From positions 186,001 to 250,000 of the forward strand of contig NZ_LWAE01000005.1 of the NCBI RefSeq assembly GCF_001623875.1: a stretch of 64,000 nucleotides of DNA. Reading direction: 5' to 3'. Position 1 is the stretch's first letter, and every line of letters starts with the position of its first letter. Shown here one piece after another: positions 27,012 to 35,713 of this stretch. Source of the DNA: Clostridium magnum DSM 2767 (lineage in GTDB: Bacteria; Bacillota; Clostridia; Clostridiales; Clostridiaceae). A model generated the notes under the pieces. It was not told where the DNA came from and made no database searches. It saw only the letters and a list, made by a program, of their open reading frames with translations. Made by a program: the position numbers and the translations under genes.

Positions 27012-27036
27012 ATTACAGACTGTATTTATCTATAAT
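27012..27036 (-). promoter_or_regulatory. Rrf2 operator candidate, autoregulatory
   Basis: Identical 25-bp copy of 26542-26566, 30 bp upstream of the rrf2 start codon, overlapping the expected promoter. Confidence 0.65.
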
Positions 27037-27175
27037 ATACCCATTCATACTTTTAGTCAATACTTATTAATGATTAAGTAACTTTTTATTGTAAACTATT
27101 ATGTAATAATATTGAAGTTATGTTACAATTTTTATATGTTTAGTTTGAAACTATAAAATATTAGGAATAAAGGTA

Positions 27176-27523
27176 GTGAGAAAGATAAATATCAAGGATT
27201 TTGTTAAAGAGCACAATATTGATGGTTATGGTATTGCGGAAATTTCTGATATTAATGCGCCGAAAGGGTTTCATCCAATAGATATATTACCTGAATGTAA
27301 AAGTCTAATAATTTTATATAAAGTAATACCACATTTTATATTTGACTTAGATAGTAAGATAAAATCAGCATATCTGTATAAACTTATTAATGACATGGAT
27401 AACATATCATTTAAACTTAGTGAATCTATTAATAATGAAGGATTTCATTCAATTCCTATTATAACTTTCTTTCCTATAAAAGTTCATGAAAATAAGTTAA
27501 AAATCGCAAGAGGTAGTTTTTAA
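27176..27523 (+). CDS. N-terminal fragment of a QueG-like or ferredoxin-domain reductase
   Basis: 115 residues from GTG behind AAAGG. KDFVKEHNIDGYGIAEISDI and PECKSLIILYKVIP resemble the N-terminal domain of epoxyqueuosine-reductase-like iron-sulfur proteins, which run to 250-380 residues. The Fe-S cluster part is absent and the frame ends at an 8-bp inverted repeat. It is probably a 3'-truncated gene; the family call is tentative. Confidence 0.45.
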   Translation: MRKINIKDFVKEHNIDGYGIAEISDINAPKGFHPIDILPECKSLIILYKVIPHFIFDLDSKIKSAYLYKLINDMDNISFKLSESINNEGFHSIPIITFFPIKVHENKLKIARGSF

Positions 27524-27579
27524 TACCTCTTACGAAAGAACTAATATAACCACATCAAATACATTTTTATAATGCTAAG

Positions 27580-27744
27580 CTATAGATGTTCTTCAGGTGC
27601 TAGTTCATTATACTTATTCCAACCTAACAAGAGTAATTGAGATGTTTCTAAAGGGCCTCCCCCGAAAAGCGCTGCAAAAATAAGAAAGGGTATAAATAGA
27701 AAATTAAAAGCTTTTTCTATTAATGTTAGTTTCTTTTCATTCAA
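27580..27744 (-). CDS. 54-residue membrane peptide, unknown
   Basis: TTG 27744 lies 7 nt behind AAGGAGTG, so the longer frame from 27774 is not used. One hydrophobic helix (FNFLFIPFLIFAALFGG), then PLETSQLLLLGWNKYNEL. No family recognised. Confidence 0.5.
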   Translation of the reverse strand: MNEKKLTLIEKAFNFLFIPFLIFAALFGGGPLETSQLLLLGWNKYNELAPEEHL

Positions 27745-27979
27745 GTTAATCACTCCTTTTATGTGGTTATACATACTATATTTTATAGTTAATTTTTGTA
27801 AAATTCAAGTTTTGGGGAACTTATTCTAAATGGTATAAATATTTTTCTCTACTACATTAATACTAATAGATTAGCTTTAAAAAATGATATAATTACCAGT
27901 AAGTAACTCAGAATAAAATTGAAACTGTATAAAATGAGCAATAAACTATTTTAGTAACACTTTAGAGGGGGTTTTTACA

Positions 27980-28390
27980 TTGGAAATAATTGAAGGTGAA
28001 TACACATTTACAGATAATGCTACTCGGATTAAATTAGGTGAGGTTTGCAACCTGTTAAGACAATCTCGTTGGGCTAAAAATCGACCTATTGAAACCATTG
28101 CTAAAACAATTGAAACCTCACTTTGTTTTGCAATTTATCACAATGATATACAAATTGGATTTGCAAGAGTTGTAAGTGATTACGCTGCCTACAGTCTAAT
28201 ATTAGATGTAATTATTGATGAAAAATATAGGGGTAATGGCTTGGGAAAAAAACTAATTGAATTTATAAACAACCACCCAAGTATAAAAAATACAAGTAAA
28301 GTTCTTTGGACAAAATATGCTGAAAAATTATATTTGAAGTGTGGATTTAAAGAAGAAGATTGTTATAAATTTATGTTTAATAGACCTTAA
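27980..28390 (+). CDS. GNAT family N-acetyltransferase
   Basis: 136 residues from TTG behind AGAGGGGG. CFAIYHNDIQIGFARVVSDY and DVIIDEKYRGNGLGKKLIEF are the central strands and acetyl-CoA loop (RGNGLGK). The C-terminal YLKCGFKEED is usual. Related to the small YjdJ/Ypea-like GNATs; substrate unknown. Its leader (AACTGTATAAAATGAGCAAT) resembles that at 21806. Confidence 0.82.
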   Translation: MEIIEGEYTFTDNATRIKLGEVCNLLRQSRWAKNRPIETIAKTIETSLCFAIYHNDIQIGFARVVSDYAAYSLILDVIIDEKYRGNGLGKKLIEFINNHPSIKNTSKVLWTKYAEKLYLKCGFKEEDCYKFMFNRP

Positions 28391-28448
28391 TCGAAATACC
28401 GTTGTGACGAAATATTCAGATATCATGTACGATAGTAAAATAATTACA

Positions 28449-28522
28449 TATTCTAATTGCTTGATTTGTATTGTGACCGCTGACTGGGAGTAACCAAGCT
28501 GTTCTGCTACTTTGGAAAAGTT
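28449..28522 (-). pseudogene. LysR-type regulator, helix-turn-helix scrap
   Basis: One reverse frame gives NFSKVAEQLGYSQSAVTIQI then KQLE, the diagnostic helix-turn-helix of LysR regulators. No start and no effector domain are present. The 250-bp gap holds nothing else that I recognise. Confidence 0.65.
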
Positions 28523-28644
28523 TATTTTTCATATTATATGGACAATGATATAATATAAAATAAATAAAGTCGACGTCAATGATAAAATTTATATAGTGAT
28601 TCAAGTAAAGTTATTGATATGGCAGGGAATAAGAGGAGGATATT

Positions 28645-29373
28645 GTGAAAGGATTAGGGACAATTATAAATACTATAGCTGTTATCGCTGGAAGTGGTAT
28701 CGGCATGTTTCTTAAAAATGGAATGAAACAGAAAATGCAGGATATTCTGATGCAGACCTGTGGTGTGGCGGTAATCTTTATCGGTGTTGCGGGAACTCTT
28801 CAAGGCATGATTACTGTAGCTGACGGTATAATACAAACAAAAGGAGCCATGCTCCTAATTTTTTCTCTAGTAATAGGAGGCGTTATTGGACAGGCAATAG
28901 ATATTGAGAAATTACTAGATGCTTTAGGAGAAAAAATAAAAACTATAGCAAAAGCGAAAGAGGACAACCGTTTTGTAGAAGGTTTCGTTAATACATCCCT
29001 TATTATTTGTGTGGGTGCTATGGCTATAGTTGGTTCAATACAAGATGGTCTTAAAGGAGATTATTCCATGTTGGCTGCCAAATCCATTTTGGACTTTGTA
29101 ATAGTTTTAGTCTTTGCTTCTACCTATGGATTGGGCGTTATGTTCTCTTCAATTCCGATTTTGGTTTACCAGGGCGGAATTACAATTCTTACTGTTCTTG
29201 TAGGTCCATTTTTAGGAAAGATACTGATTGAAAATCTGTCCTATGTAGGCTCAGCACTAATTTTTTGTGTTGGCGTAAATATTGCTTTTGGAAAGAAATT
29301 TAATGTAGGGAATATGCTTCCGGCATTATTTGTTCCTGTTGCATATGAACTTATTTTGTATTTTATTAAGTAA
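28645..29373 (+). CDS. DUF554 family membrane protein
   Basis: 242 residues from GTG behind GAGGAGG. KGLGTIINTIAVIAGSGIGM, the mid-region FVEGFVNTSLIICVGAMAIV and GSIQDGL are DUF554 (YqgA/YdfK) signatures. Six to seven hydrophobic helices. It is a cytoplasmic-membrane protein without assigned transport activity. The LysR scrap just upstream, on the other strand, may be the remains of its former neighbour. Confidence 0.88.
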   Translation: MKGLGTIINTIAVIAGSGIGMFLKNGMKQKMQDILMQTCGVAVIFIGVAGTLQGMITVADGIIQTKGAMLLIFSLVIGGVIGQAIDIEKLLDALGEKIKTIAKAKEDNRFVEGFVNTSLIICVGAMAIVGSIQDGLKGDYSMLAAKSILDFVIVLVFASTYGLGVMFSSIPILVYQGGITILTVLVGPFLGKILIENLSYVGSALIFCVGVNIAFGKKFNVGNMLPALFVPVAYELILYFIK

Positions 29374-29456
29374 TTGAATAGGGTTAGATTATATGATATA
29401 TTTTAAAATCATATCTTATTTTTATAAAAAATATAAGTGAAAAAGAGGTAGAAATT

Positions 29457-29867
29457 ATGATAAAACCAATTGTAAAAGATATATTGTTTTTAGGACAAAA
29501 ATCAGAAGAGGCAACTAAAAATGATATAGTAGTAATTGATGATTTAATAGATACATTAAGAGCAAACTTAGAGAATTGTGTTGGATTGGCTGGTAATATG
29601 ATTGGAGTAAAAAAGCGTATATTGGTATTTACTGTAGGCAACATTATTGTGCCTATGATAAATCCAGTTATATTAAAGAAAGAAAAGCTTTATGAAACAG
29701 AAGAGAGTTGTTTATCTTTAATTGGATTTAGAAAAACAAAGAGATATGAAATGATAGAAGTGGAGTATCTTGATAGAAATTTTAAGAAGCAAAAGCAAGT
29801 GTTTACTGGATTTGTAGCACAAATAATTCAACATGAAATGGATCATTTTGAAGGTATAATAATCTAA
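29457..29867 (+). CDS. Peptide deformylase-like protein
   Basis: 136 residues behind AAAGAGG. Motif 3 HEMDH (metal and catalytic residues) and motif 2 ESCLS (metal cysteine) are present. Motif 1, usually GLAAxQ, is GLAGNM: the glutamine that contacts substrate is replaced. Several clostridial second deformylases share this, so activity is possible but not certain. Its 3' two thirds are duplicated at 11326. Confidence 0.8.
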   Translation: MIKPIVKDILFLGQKSEEATKNDIVVIDDLIDTLRANLENCVGLAGNMIGVKKRILVFTVGNIIVPMINPVILKKEKLYETEESCLSLIGFRKTKRYEMIEVEYLDRNFKKQKQVFTGFVAQIIQHEMDHFEGIII

Positions 29868-29882
29868 TTGAATAATTAAAAC
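29595..29882 (+). repeat. Long direct repeat, partner of 11326-11613
   Basis: About 288 bp nearly identical at an offset of 18,269 bp. The identity starts inside the deformylase gene and ends 15 bp after its stop codon. Confidence 0.9.
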
Positions 29883-29960
29883 AGTACTTACCATAAGAAA
29901 AGGTTGTTATAACATTCAAGCCTTTTGCTCATTCCTGTAAATATTCAAATATAAAAAATA

Positions 29961-29998
29961 CACCTCCAAATATTGTATATTAATAACATTTGGAGGTG
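29961..29998 (+). terminator. Hairpin terminator after the deformylase gene
   Basis: CACCTCCAAAT (29961) pairs perfectly with ATTTGGAGGTG (29988-29998); a short T-rich stretch follows. Confidence 0.6.
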
Positions 29999-30139
29999 CA
30001 TTTCATTACTACTCTTAAAATAATATGACTTACGATGTTTTTAATTGAATTTTATAATATTGGTACGCAAATTTCCCAATAATGATTATTTATCATCTGA
30101 ATTGCATAGCGTTCAAGAATAGGTCTTCTAAACTCAGGG

Positions 30140-30841
30140 TTATCTTGGGCTATTCACCTGATTTTCAGTCACTTCTTTTCTATTAAATAGTTCTTTTTTA
30201 ATACTAATTACCATTTTAAAAGTTGCATCCAAAGTCTCATGATTAACCGCTGTTGCATCAAACTTAAGCAGCTTAAAAGTTGTCTGAACACAAAAGCCTA
30301 TTACCATGGCGGATATAACCGTTCCAATACCAAGCATACCTCCAAGAATCCAACCTACGAGAGCTGCTATAAGCTCAATTGATCCACGGCAGACACCTAT
30401 TGGCAGTCCTGTTTTGCGAGTAAGTGCTACCATTAAACTGTCTCTGGGACCGGCACCAAAGGCTGAGCCAATATAAAAATAGGAGGCTAGGGCAATAATA
30501 AACAATCCTGCAACCAGCATTATAATTCCTAGGAACATATTATTAAGCACTGGTATTATATGAAATGCCATAATCATATCAAGGAATACACCTATTAGCA
30601 CCATGTTTAAAATCGTACCAAGTCCAAGTTTTTCTCCAAGCACTATTGCTATTATTCCAATAACTAATCCAGTAATAATTGAAGCAGTTCCAATGCTCAT
30701 TCCAGTGGCTTTTCCAAGTCCAACATGAAAAGCGTCCCAGGGAGCATATCCTATATGGGCATTCATAGTAACAACAATTCCAAGTGAATAGAGGAAAAGT
30801 CCTAATATTAAGCGCAGAAAACGGATTAAGAATTGTTTCAT
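30140..30841 (-). CDS. yczE: YczE/YitT-type membrane protein
   Basis: 233 residues. The ATG at 30841 follows AAAGGAG; the in-frame start at 30859 has no site. Signatures: RFLRLILGLFLYSLGIVVTM, IGYAPWDAFHVGL, GSAFGAGPRDSLMVAL and TGLPIGVCRGSIEL, typical of YczE. Five helices. In B. subtilis yczE lies next to a MocR regulator (ycxD); here too a MocR gene is divergent. Function unknown. Confidence 0.85.
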   Translation of the reverse strand: MKQFLIRFLRLILGLFLYSLGIVVTMNAHIGYAPWDAFHVGLGKATGMSIGTASIITGLVIGIIAIVLGEKLGLGTILNMVLIGVFLDMIMAFHIIPVLNNMFLGIIMLVAGLFIIALASYFYIGSAFGAGPRDSLMVALTRKTGLPIGVCRGSIELIAALVGWILGGMLGIGTVISAMVIGFCVQTTFKLLKFDATAVNHETLDATFKMVISIKKELFNRKEVTENQVNSPR

Positions 30842-30936
30842 AGTTAAATCTCCTTTCAAAATTGTATGGTAAAAAAATAAATGATATAATAATTGTATGA
30901 CATTAGTTTAGAATTAAATGTTTTTTTGAGATCAGT

Positions 30937-30953
30937 ATAAATACCGTATTTAT
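30937..30953. promoter_or_regulatory. Candidate MocR operator between yczE and the MocR gene
   Basis: The perfect dyad ATAAATAC-C-GTATTTAT lies midway between the divergent genes. Confidence 0.5.
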
Positions 30954-31026
30954 CTTTATTATATAGGGAATACCAGTTAAGTCAATGGGTTATTGTTTGT
31001 CATACAATTTGAAGTGGGGGAGAATT

Positions 31027-32406
31027 ATGTGGAATCCTAAAATCATTGATACAGATAAAGTGTTGTATGTTGCAATCGCAGATGCAATCGAAAGGGACGT
31101 TCAGCTTGGCGTCCTTAAGTCAGGTGAAAGAATGCCGCCTCAGCGATCACTTGCAAAGATAATAGGAGTTAATCTAACTACAATTTCAAGAGCATATAAA
31201 GAAGCAGAAAATAGAGGACTTATTTCAGGTACTGTAGGAAGTGGAACTTATGTATTACAAAATGAAAAAAGAGATATTTCTTTACCGGGGATTCTTAACA
31301 GAGATGATGAGATTATAGAACTTGGTCTAGTAGGTTCTACAAAGGTTGAAGGTTATGATTTGGCAAATTTACTTATTTCTGTTGCAGAGGATGAGACATT
31401 GGACTCATTGTTTGATTATGTACCAAGTCAAGGTCTTCGCAGACATAGAGAGGCTGCCTCAAAATGGATAAAGCAATATGGTCTTGAGTTAGATCCTGAC
31501 CGAATTGTAATATGTGCGGGAGCCATGCATGCTATTAACTGCTGTCTGATGGGGCTATTTGAACCTGGAGATAGAATTGCCGTGGATTCACTTACATTTA
31601 CCGGCTTCAAGAATGCTGCTCAGCTAAGTCATGTTAAACTTGAACCCATTGCAATGGATGGGGAGGGCATGATTCCCGAAAGTCTTGAAAATATATGTAG
31701 GAGATCTCAGATAAAAGGCATTTATCTTATGCCCAATATGCAGAACCCAACAGCAACTGCTATGTCAGTGGAGAGAAAGCAGGCTATTGCAGATATAATC
31801 CTAAGATATGGATTAATTCTGATTGAAGATGATATATACAATTTTACAAATAATACTGAAAGGACAGCACTTACCAGTCTTGTGCCTGATAATGGTATTT
31901 TTATCTGTGGTATGTCAAAAGCTTTTCTTCCTGGACTTAGGATAGCTATTACTGCTGTGCCTGATAGATTTTTATGCAAATTTATTCAGACTGTTACAAA
32001 TACTGTTTGGATGGCACCAGCCATAAGCGCAGAACTTGTCTCACGTTTAATTGAGAGTGGTGCTGCTTTAGAAATCATAAATAAGAAAAGGAAGGTTATC
32101 GCCCGCAGGCTTCAGCTCGCAAAGATTATACTTAAGGATTTCTATTTTCAAACTACTGAAAATAGTATGTTTTTATGGCTTAACCTTCCTGAAGGGTGGT
32201 CCTGCGCGGATTTTGAAAATATAGCTTTGATGGAAAAAGTAAGAGTAATATCTGCTTATAAGTTTTATGTTGGAAATCAACTGCCGCCAAATGCAGTAAG
32301 AATTTCGCTGGGAATGGTAAAAAATGATGAACAGCTGATAAAGGGACTGAATATTCTAGTGAGGATTTTAAAGCAGTATCCACTACTTACATCACCTGTA
32401 ATGTAG
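31027..32406 (+). CDS. MocR-type (GntR/aminotransferase) regulator
   Basis: 459 residues starting at 31027, 6 nt behind GGGGGAG. Residues 1-75: GntR winged helix (GERMPPQRSLAKIIGVNLTT, SRAYKEAENRGLISG). The rest is an aminotransferase class I domain: NPTATAMS, LIEDDIYNF and the PLP lysine in ICGMSKAFLPGLR. MocR proteins sense PLP or an amino compound. Its divergent partner yczE is the likely target, as in B. subtilis ycxD-yczE. Confidence 0.9.
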   Translation: MWNPKIIDTDKVLYVAIADAIERDVQLGVLKSGERMPPQRSLAKIIGVNLTTISRAYKEAENRGLISGTVGSGTYVLQNEKRDISLPGILNRDDEIIELGLVGSTKVEGYDLANLLISVAEDETLDSLFDYVPSQGLRRHREAASKWIKQYGLELDPDRIVICAGAMHAINCCLMGLFEPGDRIAVDSLTFTGFKNAAQLSHVKLEPIAMDGEGMIPESLENICRRSQIKGIYLMPNMQNPTATAMSVERKQAIADIILRYGLILIEDDIYNFTNNTERTALTSLVPDNGIFICGMSKAFLPGLRIAITAVPDRFLCKFIQTVTNTVWMAPAISAELVSRLIESGAALEIINKKRKVIARRLQLAKIILKDFYFQTTENSMFLWLNLPEGWSCADFENIALMEKVRVISAYKFYVGNQLPPNAVRISLGMVKNDEQLIKGLNILVRILKQYPLLTSPVM

Positions 32407-32559
32407 TAGGTATAGCAAGCAAAAACCATCCATTATACTTCCAGCTTTTGCAAGAGCTTTAGATAGGAAGGTGCGGATTTTTTAGCGGAAATAGATTTGG
32501 TTAAAAAATATTGAGAAGATACTATGTTTAGATTAAATGTAAGAAGGAAAGGTGATACT

Positions 32560-32751
32560 ATGGATGGAAAGATACGAAAAGATATAAAAATAGGAGCAAA
32601 AGTCCTTATTGTCCAAAAGCAAGACCAGCGTTCTGGAAAGTTAACTGAGGGTGTGGTGCAAAAACTCCTCACAAACTCAGAGTTTCATCCTCGTGGTATC
32701 AAAGTTATGCTTGAGGATGGAATTGTAGCAAGAGTAAAAGAAATAAAATAA
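32560..32751 (+). CDS. ywbE: YwbE family protein (DUF2196)
   Basis: 63 residues. The start at 32560 follows AAAGGTG; the longer frame from 32524 runs over that site. IRKDIKIGAKVLIVQKQDQR, LTEGVVQKLLTNS and HPRGIKVMLEDG match YwbE, a small OB/KOW-like protein of unknown role. A very strong hairpin overlaps its stop codon. Confidence 0.9.
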   Translation: MDGKIRKDIKIGAKVLIVQKQDQRSGKLTEGVVQKLLTNSEFHPRGIKVMLEDGIVARVKEIK

Positions 32752-32824
32752 TATTTAACTCAAATGTGCAGAATTCTCCCATACTCTATAGGTAGGAGAA
32801 TTCTGCACATTTGGGTTAAATATT
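32750..32824 (+). terminator. Exceptionally long hairpin (about 30 bp stem)
   Basis: AATATTTAACTCAAATGTGC (32750) and the next 10 bases pair with 32795-32824 with a single G-T pair, around a 15-nt loop. It ends the ywbE transcript, but the stem is far longer than an ordinary terminator. Confidence 0.7.
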
Positions 32825-32869
32825 TTATAATATAAATATATAAAGCTATGATAGAATTTAACGTATAAA

Positions 32870-32911
32870 TAGCCTCACCATCAGAAAATGTAATATCTGA
32901 TGATGAGGCTA
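32870..32911 (-). terminator. Terminator of the reverse aldo/keto reductase remnant
   Basis: TAGCCTCACCATCAGA pairs with 32896-32911 with one mismatch; on the reverse strand it precedes TTTAT. Confidence 0.6.
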
Positions 32912-32953
32912 CTTATATGTTAAAGGTCAAATAAGTTATTATGATAAGTGTTA

Positions 32954-33752
32954 CTATAGGTTTTGTTCAAAGGTTGCTTTAACATTTTTTAATTCTTCTC
33001 TAATAGAAATATGCTGTGGGCAGTGTTGTTCACATTTTCCGCATTGAACACAATTTGATGCCTTTGCTCTTCCTAGGCTCATATATTGAAGTGTGGCAAA
33101 TGCCATAGTATCCTCAAGTAAAAATACATTGTTAGAATAAGCAAAGTTTTCTGGTATATTAACCTAAATAGAACATGGCATACAATACCTACAACCAGTA
33201 CAGTTAACTTTCATCTTTTCTTTGAAAGTTTTCTTTGCAAAATCCATTAACTCTAGTTCTTTTTCAGTTAAGGAATTGGCTTTTCCTTCTTTTGCTGTAT
33301 TTATATTATCCTCTACATGTTCCATAATTGAAACATCTAATCCTTTGCTAGCAGAATATTCTAATCATTCTTTACCTGTTTGGTAATTTTCATCTAAGTA
33401 ATTGTATTGAATTTGTCAGAAAGACCAATCATAATAATCTATCCATATCTTCTCTTGTCTGAACCAGCAAAACAGGAAGCTTCGTTGCTATTTTTACACG
33501 CTCTCTATATCCATCCCTTAATGCTTTAGATACGAAAGGCTCACTTTCTCCTCCCTTGTCAAATCCTGATCCATGGTAGGGATATGCAGTATCAATATAG
33601 TTTACACCATTATCAATTGCGTATCTTATCATTTTTATTGCTTTATCTTCGTAAATTTTTGTTGTATCGCCATTAATAATAGGTAATCTCATACAACCAA
33701 AACCTAAAAATGAAACCTCTTCATTTGTTTTGCCAAACTTTCTATATAACAT
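32954..33752 (-). pseudogene. Aldo/keto reductase with ferredoxin motifs, internally deleted
   Basis: Closely similar to the intact reductase at 34549. The N-terminus is intact (MLYRKFGKTNEEVSFLGFGC ... KTREDMD-like QTREDMDRLL). Then about 75 codons are missing, and the frame resumes as YDWSF, stop, QIQYNYLDENYQTGKE, stop. A second deletion follows IME. The cysteine clusters remain readable (NCTGCRYCMPC, CVQCGKCEQHCPQH) with a further stop after CSI. At least three nonsense codons, a frameshift and two deletions: clearly dead. Confidence 0.9.
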
Positions 33753-33837
33753 CTTTCGATCTCTCTTATTTAAAATCTAAACAATCTGTGCACTGACTGT
33801 TTATGTATTAATAACAATAATAATAAAACAAAGAAGG

Positions 33838-34027
33838 TGATATAGAAGAATATGATTTCGCTGGAAAGACAATTCTGCCATTCTGTACCCATGAAGGAAG
33901 CGGTATGGGCGGAAGTGAACGGGATATCAAGCGTATCTGTCCATCTGCAAAGGTAGAAAAGAGCATTGCTATTCATGGTGGTAGTGTTAAAAGTGCAGCA
34001 GGTACGATTAAGTCTTGGCTTTCATAA
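33838..34027 (+). pseudogene. Flavodoxin, C-terminal fragment
   Basis: EEYDFAGKTILPFCTHEGSG, then MGGSERDIKRICPSAKV and GGSVKSAAGTIKSWLS: the C-terminal third of a flavodoxin-family protein. No upstream part is present. It ends just before a MerR-type promoter. Confidence 0.75.
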
Positions 34028-34054
34028 CAAATATCTTAGTAATTTATAAAACCC

Positions 34055-34085
34055 TTGACTTAGAGTGGACTCCAAGTGATAGGGT
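34055..34085 (+). promoter_or_regulatory. MerR-type promoter 2
   Basis: TTGACT, 19-bp spacer with TAGAGTGGACTCCAAG, and TAGGGT. It lies 44 bp before the small ORF at 34130. Confidence 0.75.
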
Positions 34086-34129
34086 ATATATAGAACAAAG
34101 AAATACAAGTAAAAAAGTGGAGGAGAAAA

Positions 34130-34270
34130 ATGGAGAATTTGAAAAACATGTTTTTAGCAGGATTAGAGCAATATTTAATTACATTAATTAGTGTGGAAAC
34201 ATATGGTGATTTTCGAAAAGCATATCAGGAATACTTAGAACAAGTTATTAGTGATTATTCCAATCGATAA
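34130..34270 (+). CDS. 46-residue protein under a MerR-type promoter
   Basis: GTGGAGGAG lies 6 nt upstream. MENLKNMFLAGLEQYLITLI then SVETYGDFRKAYQEYLEQ. The first dozen residues resemble the start of clostridial phasin-like proteins, but the rest does not, so it may be a deletion fusion. It is the only ORF between promoters 2 and 3. No function assigned. Confidence 0.4.
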   Translation: MENLKNMFLAGLEQYLITLISVETYGDFRKAYQEYLEQVISDYSNR

Positions 34271-34384
34271 GTTATAACATGAAAGTGAAAAAAATTTAGA
34301 TAATTACTTATGCAATATAATTAACTATAAAATCTGGCAGTGCATAGGAAAAAATACGTCATCAGAAATTTTTTAAAAAAGCTC

Positions 34385-34415
34385 TTGACTTAGAGTGAAC
34401 TCTAAGTAGTAGAGT
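34385..34415 (+). promoter_or_regulatory. MerR-type promoter 3
   Basis: TTGACT, 19-bp spacer with the perfect dyad TTAGAGT-GA-ACTCTAA, and TAGAGT. It is the most symmetrical of the five copies and precedes a merR scrap and the intact reductase at 34549. Confidence 0.8.
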
Positions 34416-34448
34416 ATTAAGGAGAACAATAATCGGAGATTAAAAACC

Positions 34449-34481
34449 ATGACAATTGCAGAAGTGAGTAAAAAGTTTTGA
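34449..34481 (+). pseudogene. merR scrap
   Basis: MTIAEVSKKF then TGA. It matches the first ten residues of the intact regulator at 39707 (MTITEVSKKY). I infer that a MerR gene once stood here ahead of the reductase. Confidence 0.6.
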
Positions 34482-34548
34482 GGATCAATTTATAGATTGA
34501 ACAGTCGGTATATAGAATGTTTAGATTTTAGGATAGGGAGATGGAAAT

Positions 34549-35709
34549 ATGTTATATAGAAAATTGGGAAAAACAAATGAAAGTGTTTCAGCTTTAAGCT
34601 TTGGATGTATGAGATTACCTATTATTGATGGAGATGTTACTAAGATTGATGAGGAAAAGGCTATAGAAATGCTTCATCATGCAATTGATGAGGGTGTCAA
34701 TTATATAGATACTGCATATCCTTATCATGGAACTGGAATGGCAAGAGGCGGAGAAAGTGAACCATTTGTTGGTAGAGCGCTGAAGGATGGGTATAGAGAA
34801 AAAGTTAATTTAGCTACAAAGCTTCCTAGCTGGTTAATTAAGACTAGAGAAGATATGGATAAGTATTTAAATGAACAATTAGAACGTATACAAACAGATA
34901 AAATAGATTTTTATTTAGTACATGCTTTAACTGAAGGTATTTGGGAGAATTTAAAGAAATTAGGAATAGATGAATTTTTAAATTCAGCAATTAAAGATGG
35001 AAGAATAAGATATGCAGGATTTTCCTTTCATGATGATTTAGATGTATTTAAAGAAATAGTAGATTATTATGATTGGTCATTCTGTCAAATTCAATATAAT
35101 TATCTAGATGAAAATTTCCAAGCTGGAGCAGAAGGATTAAAATATGCAGCAGATAAAGGTCTGGGAGTTGTTATTATGGAACCACTTAGAGGTGGAAAGC
35201 TGGTTGGAAATCTTCCAGAATCAGTTACAAATGCCTTTGAAAAAGCAGAAACTAAAAGATCGACCGTTGAGTGGGCTCTAAGATGGGTATGGAATCATCC
35301 AGAAGTATCTGTAGTACTTAGTGGTATGAATGTAATGGAGCATATCAATGAAAATTTAAGAATTGCTAGTGTTGCACTACCTAACTCTCTAACAGAAAAA
35401 GAATTAGAAATAATGAACAATGTAAAGGAAGCATATAAACAAAGAACAAAAGTTAACTGTACTGCTTGTCAGTACTGTATGCCTTGTCCAGCAGGAGTAA
35501 ATATTCCTAAGAACTTTACACTTTATAACCAATATCACATGCTTGTTACGCCAGAATCAGAAGGAGAGCTTAAGAGACACTATAATGTATTTGCAGATGT
35601 GTCAGAAAAACCAGACAAATATGTAGAGTGCGGTAAATGTGAAAGTCATTGTCCACAAGGAATTAAGATTCGTGAAGAATTAAAAAATGTAAAGGCGCTA
35701 TTTGTGTAG
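34549..35709 (+). CDS. Aldo/keto reductase with two C-terminal 4Fe-4S motifs
   Basis: 386 residues behind GGGAGATGG. TIM-barrel AKR: MLYRKLGKTNESVSALSFGC, the tetrad region DTAYPYHG (D, Y), ATKLPS (K) and LVHAL (H). The ~100-residue C-terminal extension carries CTACQYCMPCPAG and CGKCESHCPQG. This Fe-S type of AKR occurs in anaerobes; substrates are mostly unknown. It lies 130 bp after MerR promoter 3, so it is probably induced by aldehydes or other electrophiles. Intact, unlike its reverse-strand copy at 32954. Confidence 0.92.
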   Translation: MLYRKLGKTNESVSALSFGCMRLPIIDGDVTKIDEEKAIEMLHHAIDEGVNYIDTAYPYHGTGMARGGESEPFVGRALKDGYREKVNLATKLPSWLIKTREDMDKYLNEQLERIQTDKIDFYLVHALTEGIWENLKKLGIDEFLNSAIKDGRIRYAGFSFHDDLDVFKEIVDYYDWSFCQIQYNYLDENFQAGAEGLKYAADKGLGVVIMEPLRGGKLVGNLPESVTNAFEKAETKRSTVEWALRWVWNHPEVSVVLSGMNVMEHINENLRIASVALPNSLTEKELEIMNNVKEAYKQRTKVNCTACQYCMPCPAGVNIPKNFTLYNQYHMLVTPESEGELKRHYNVFADVSEKPDKYVECGKCESHCPQGIKIREELKNVKALFV

Positions 35710-35713
35710 ATAT

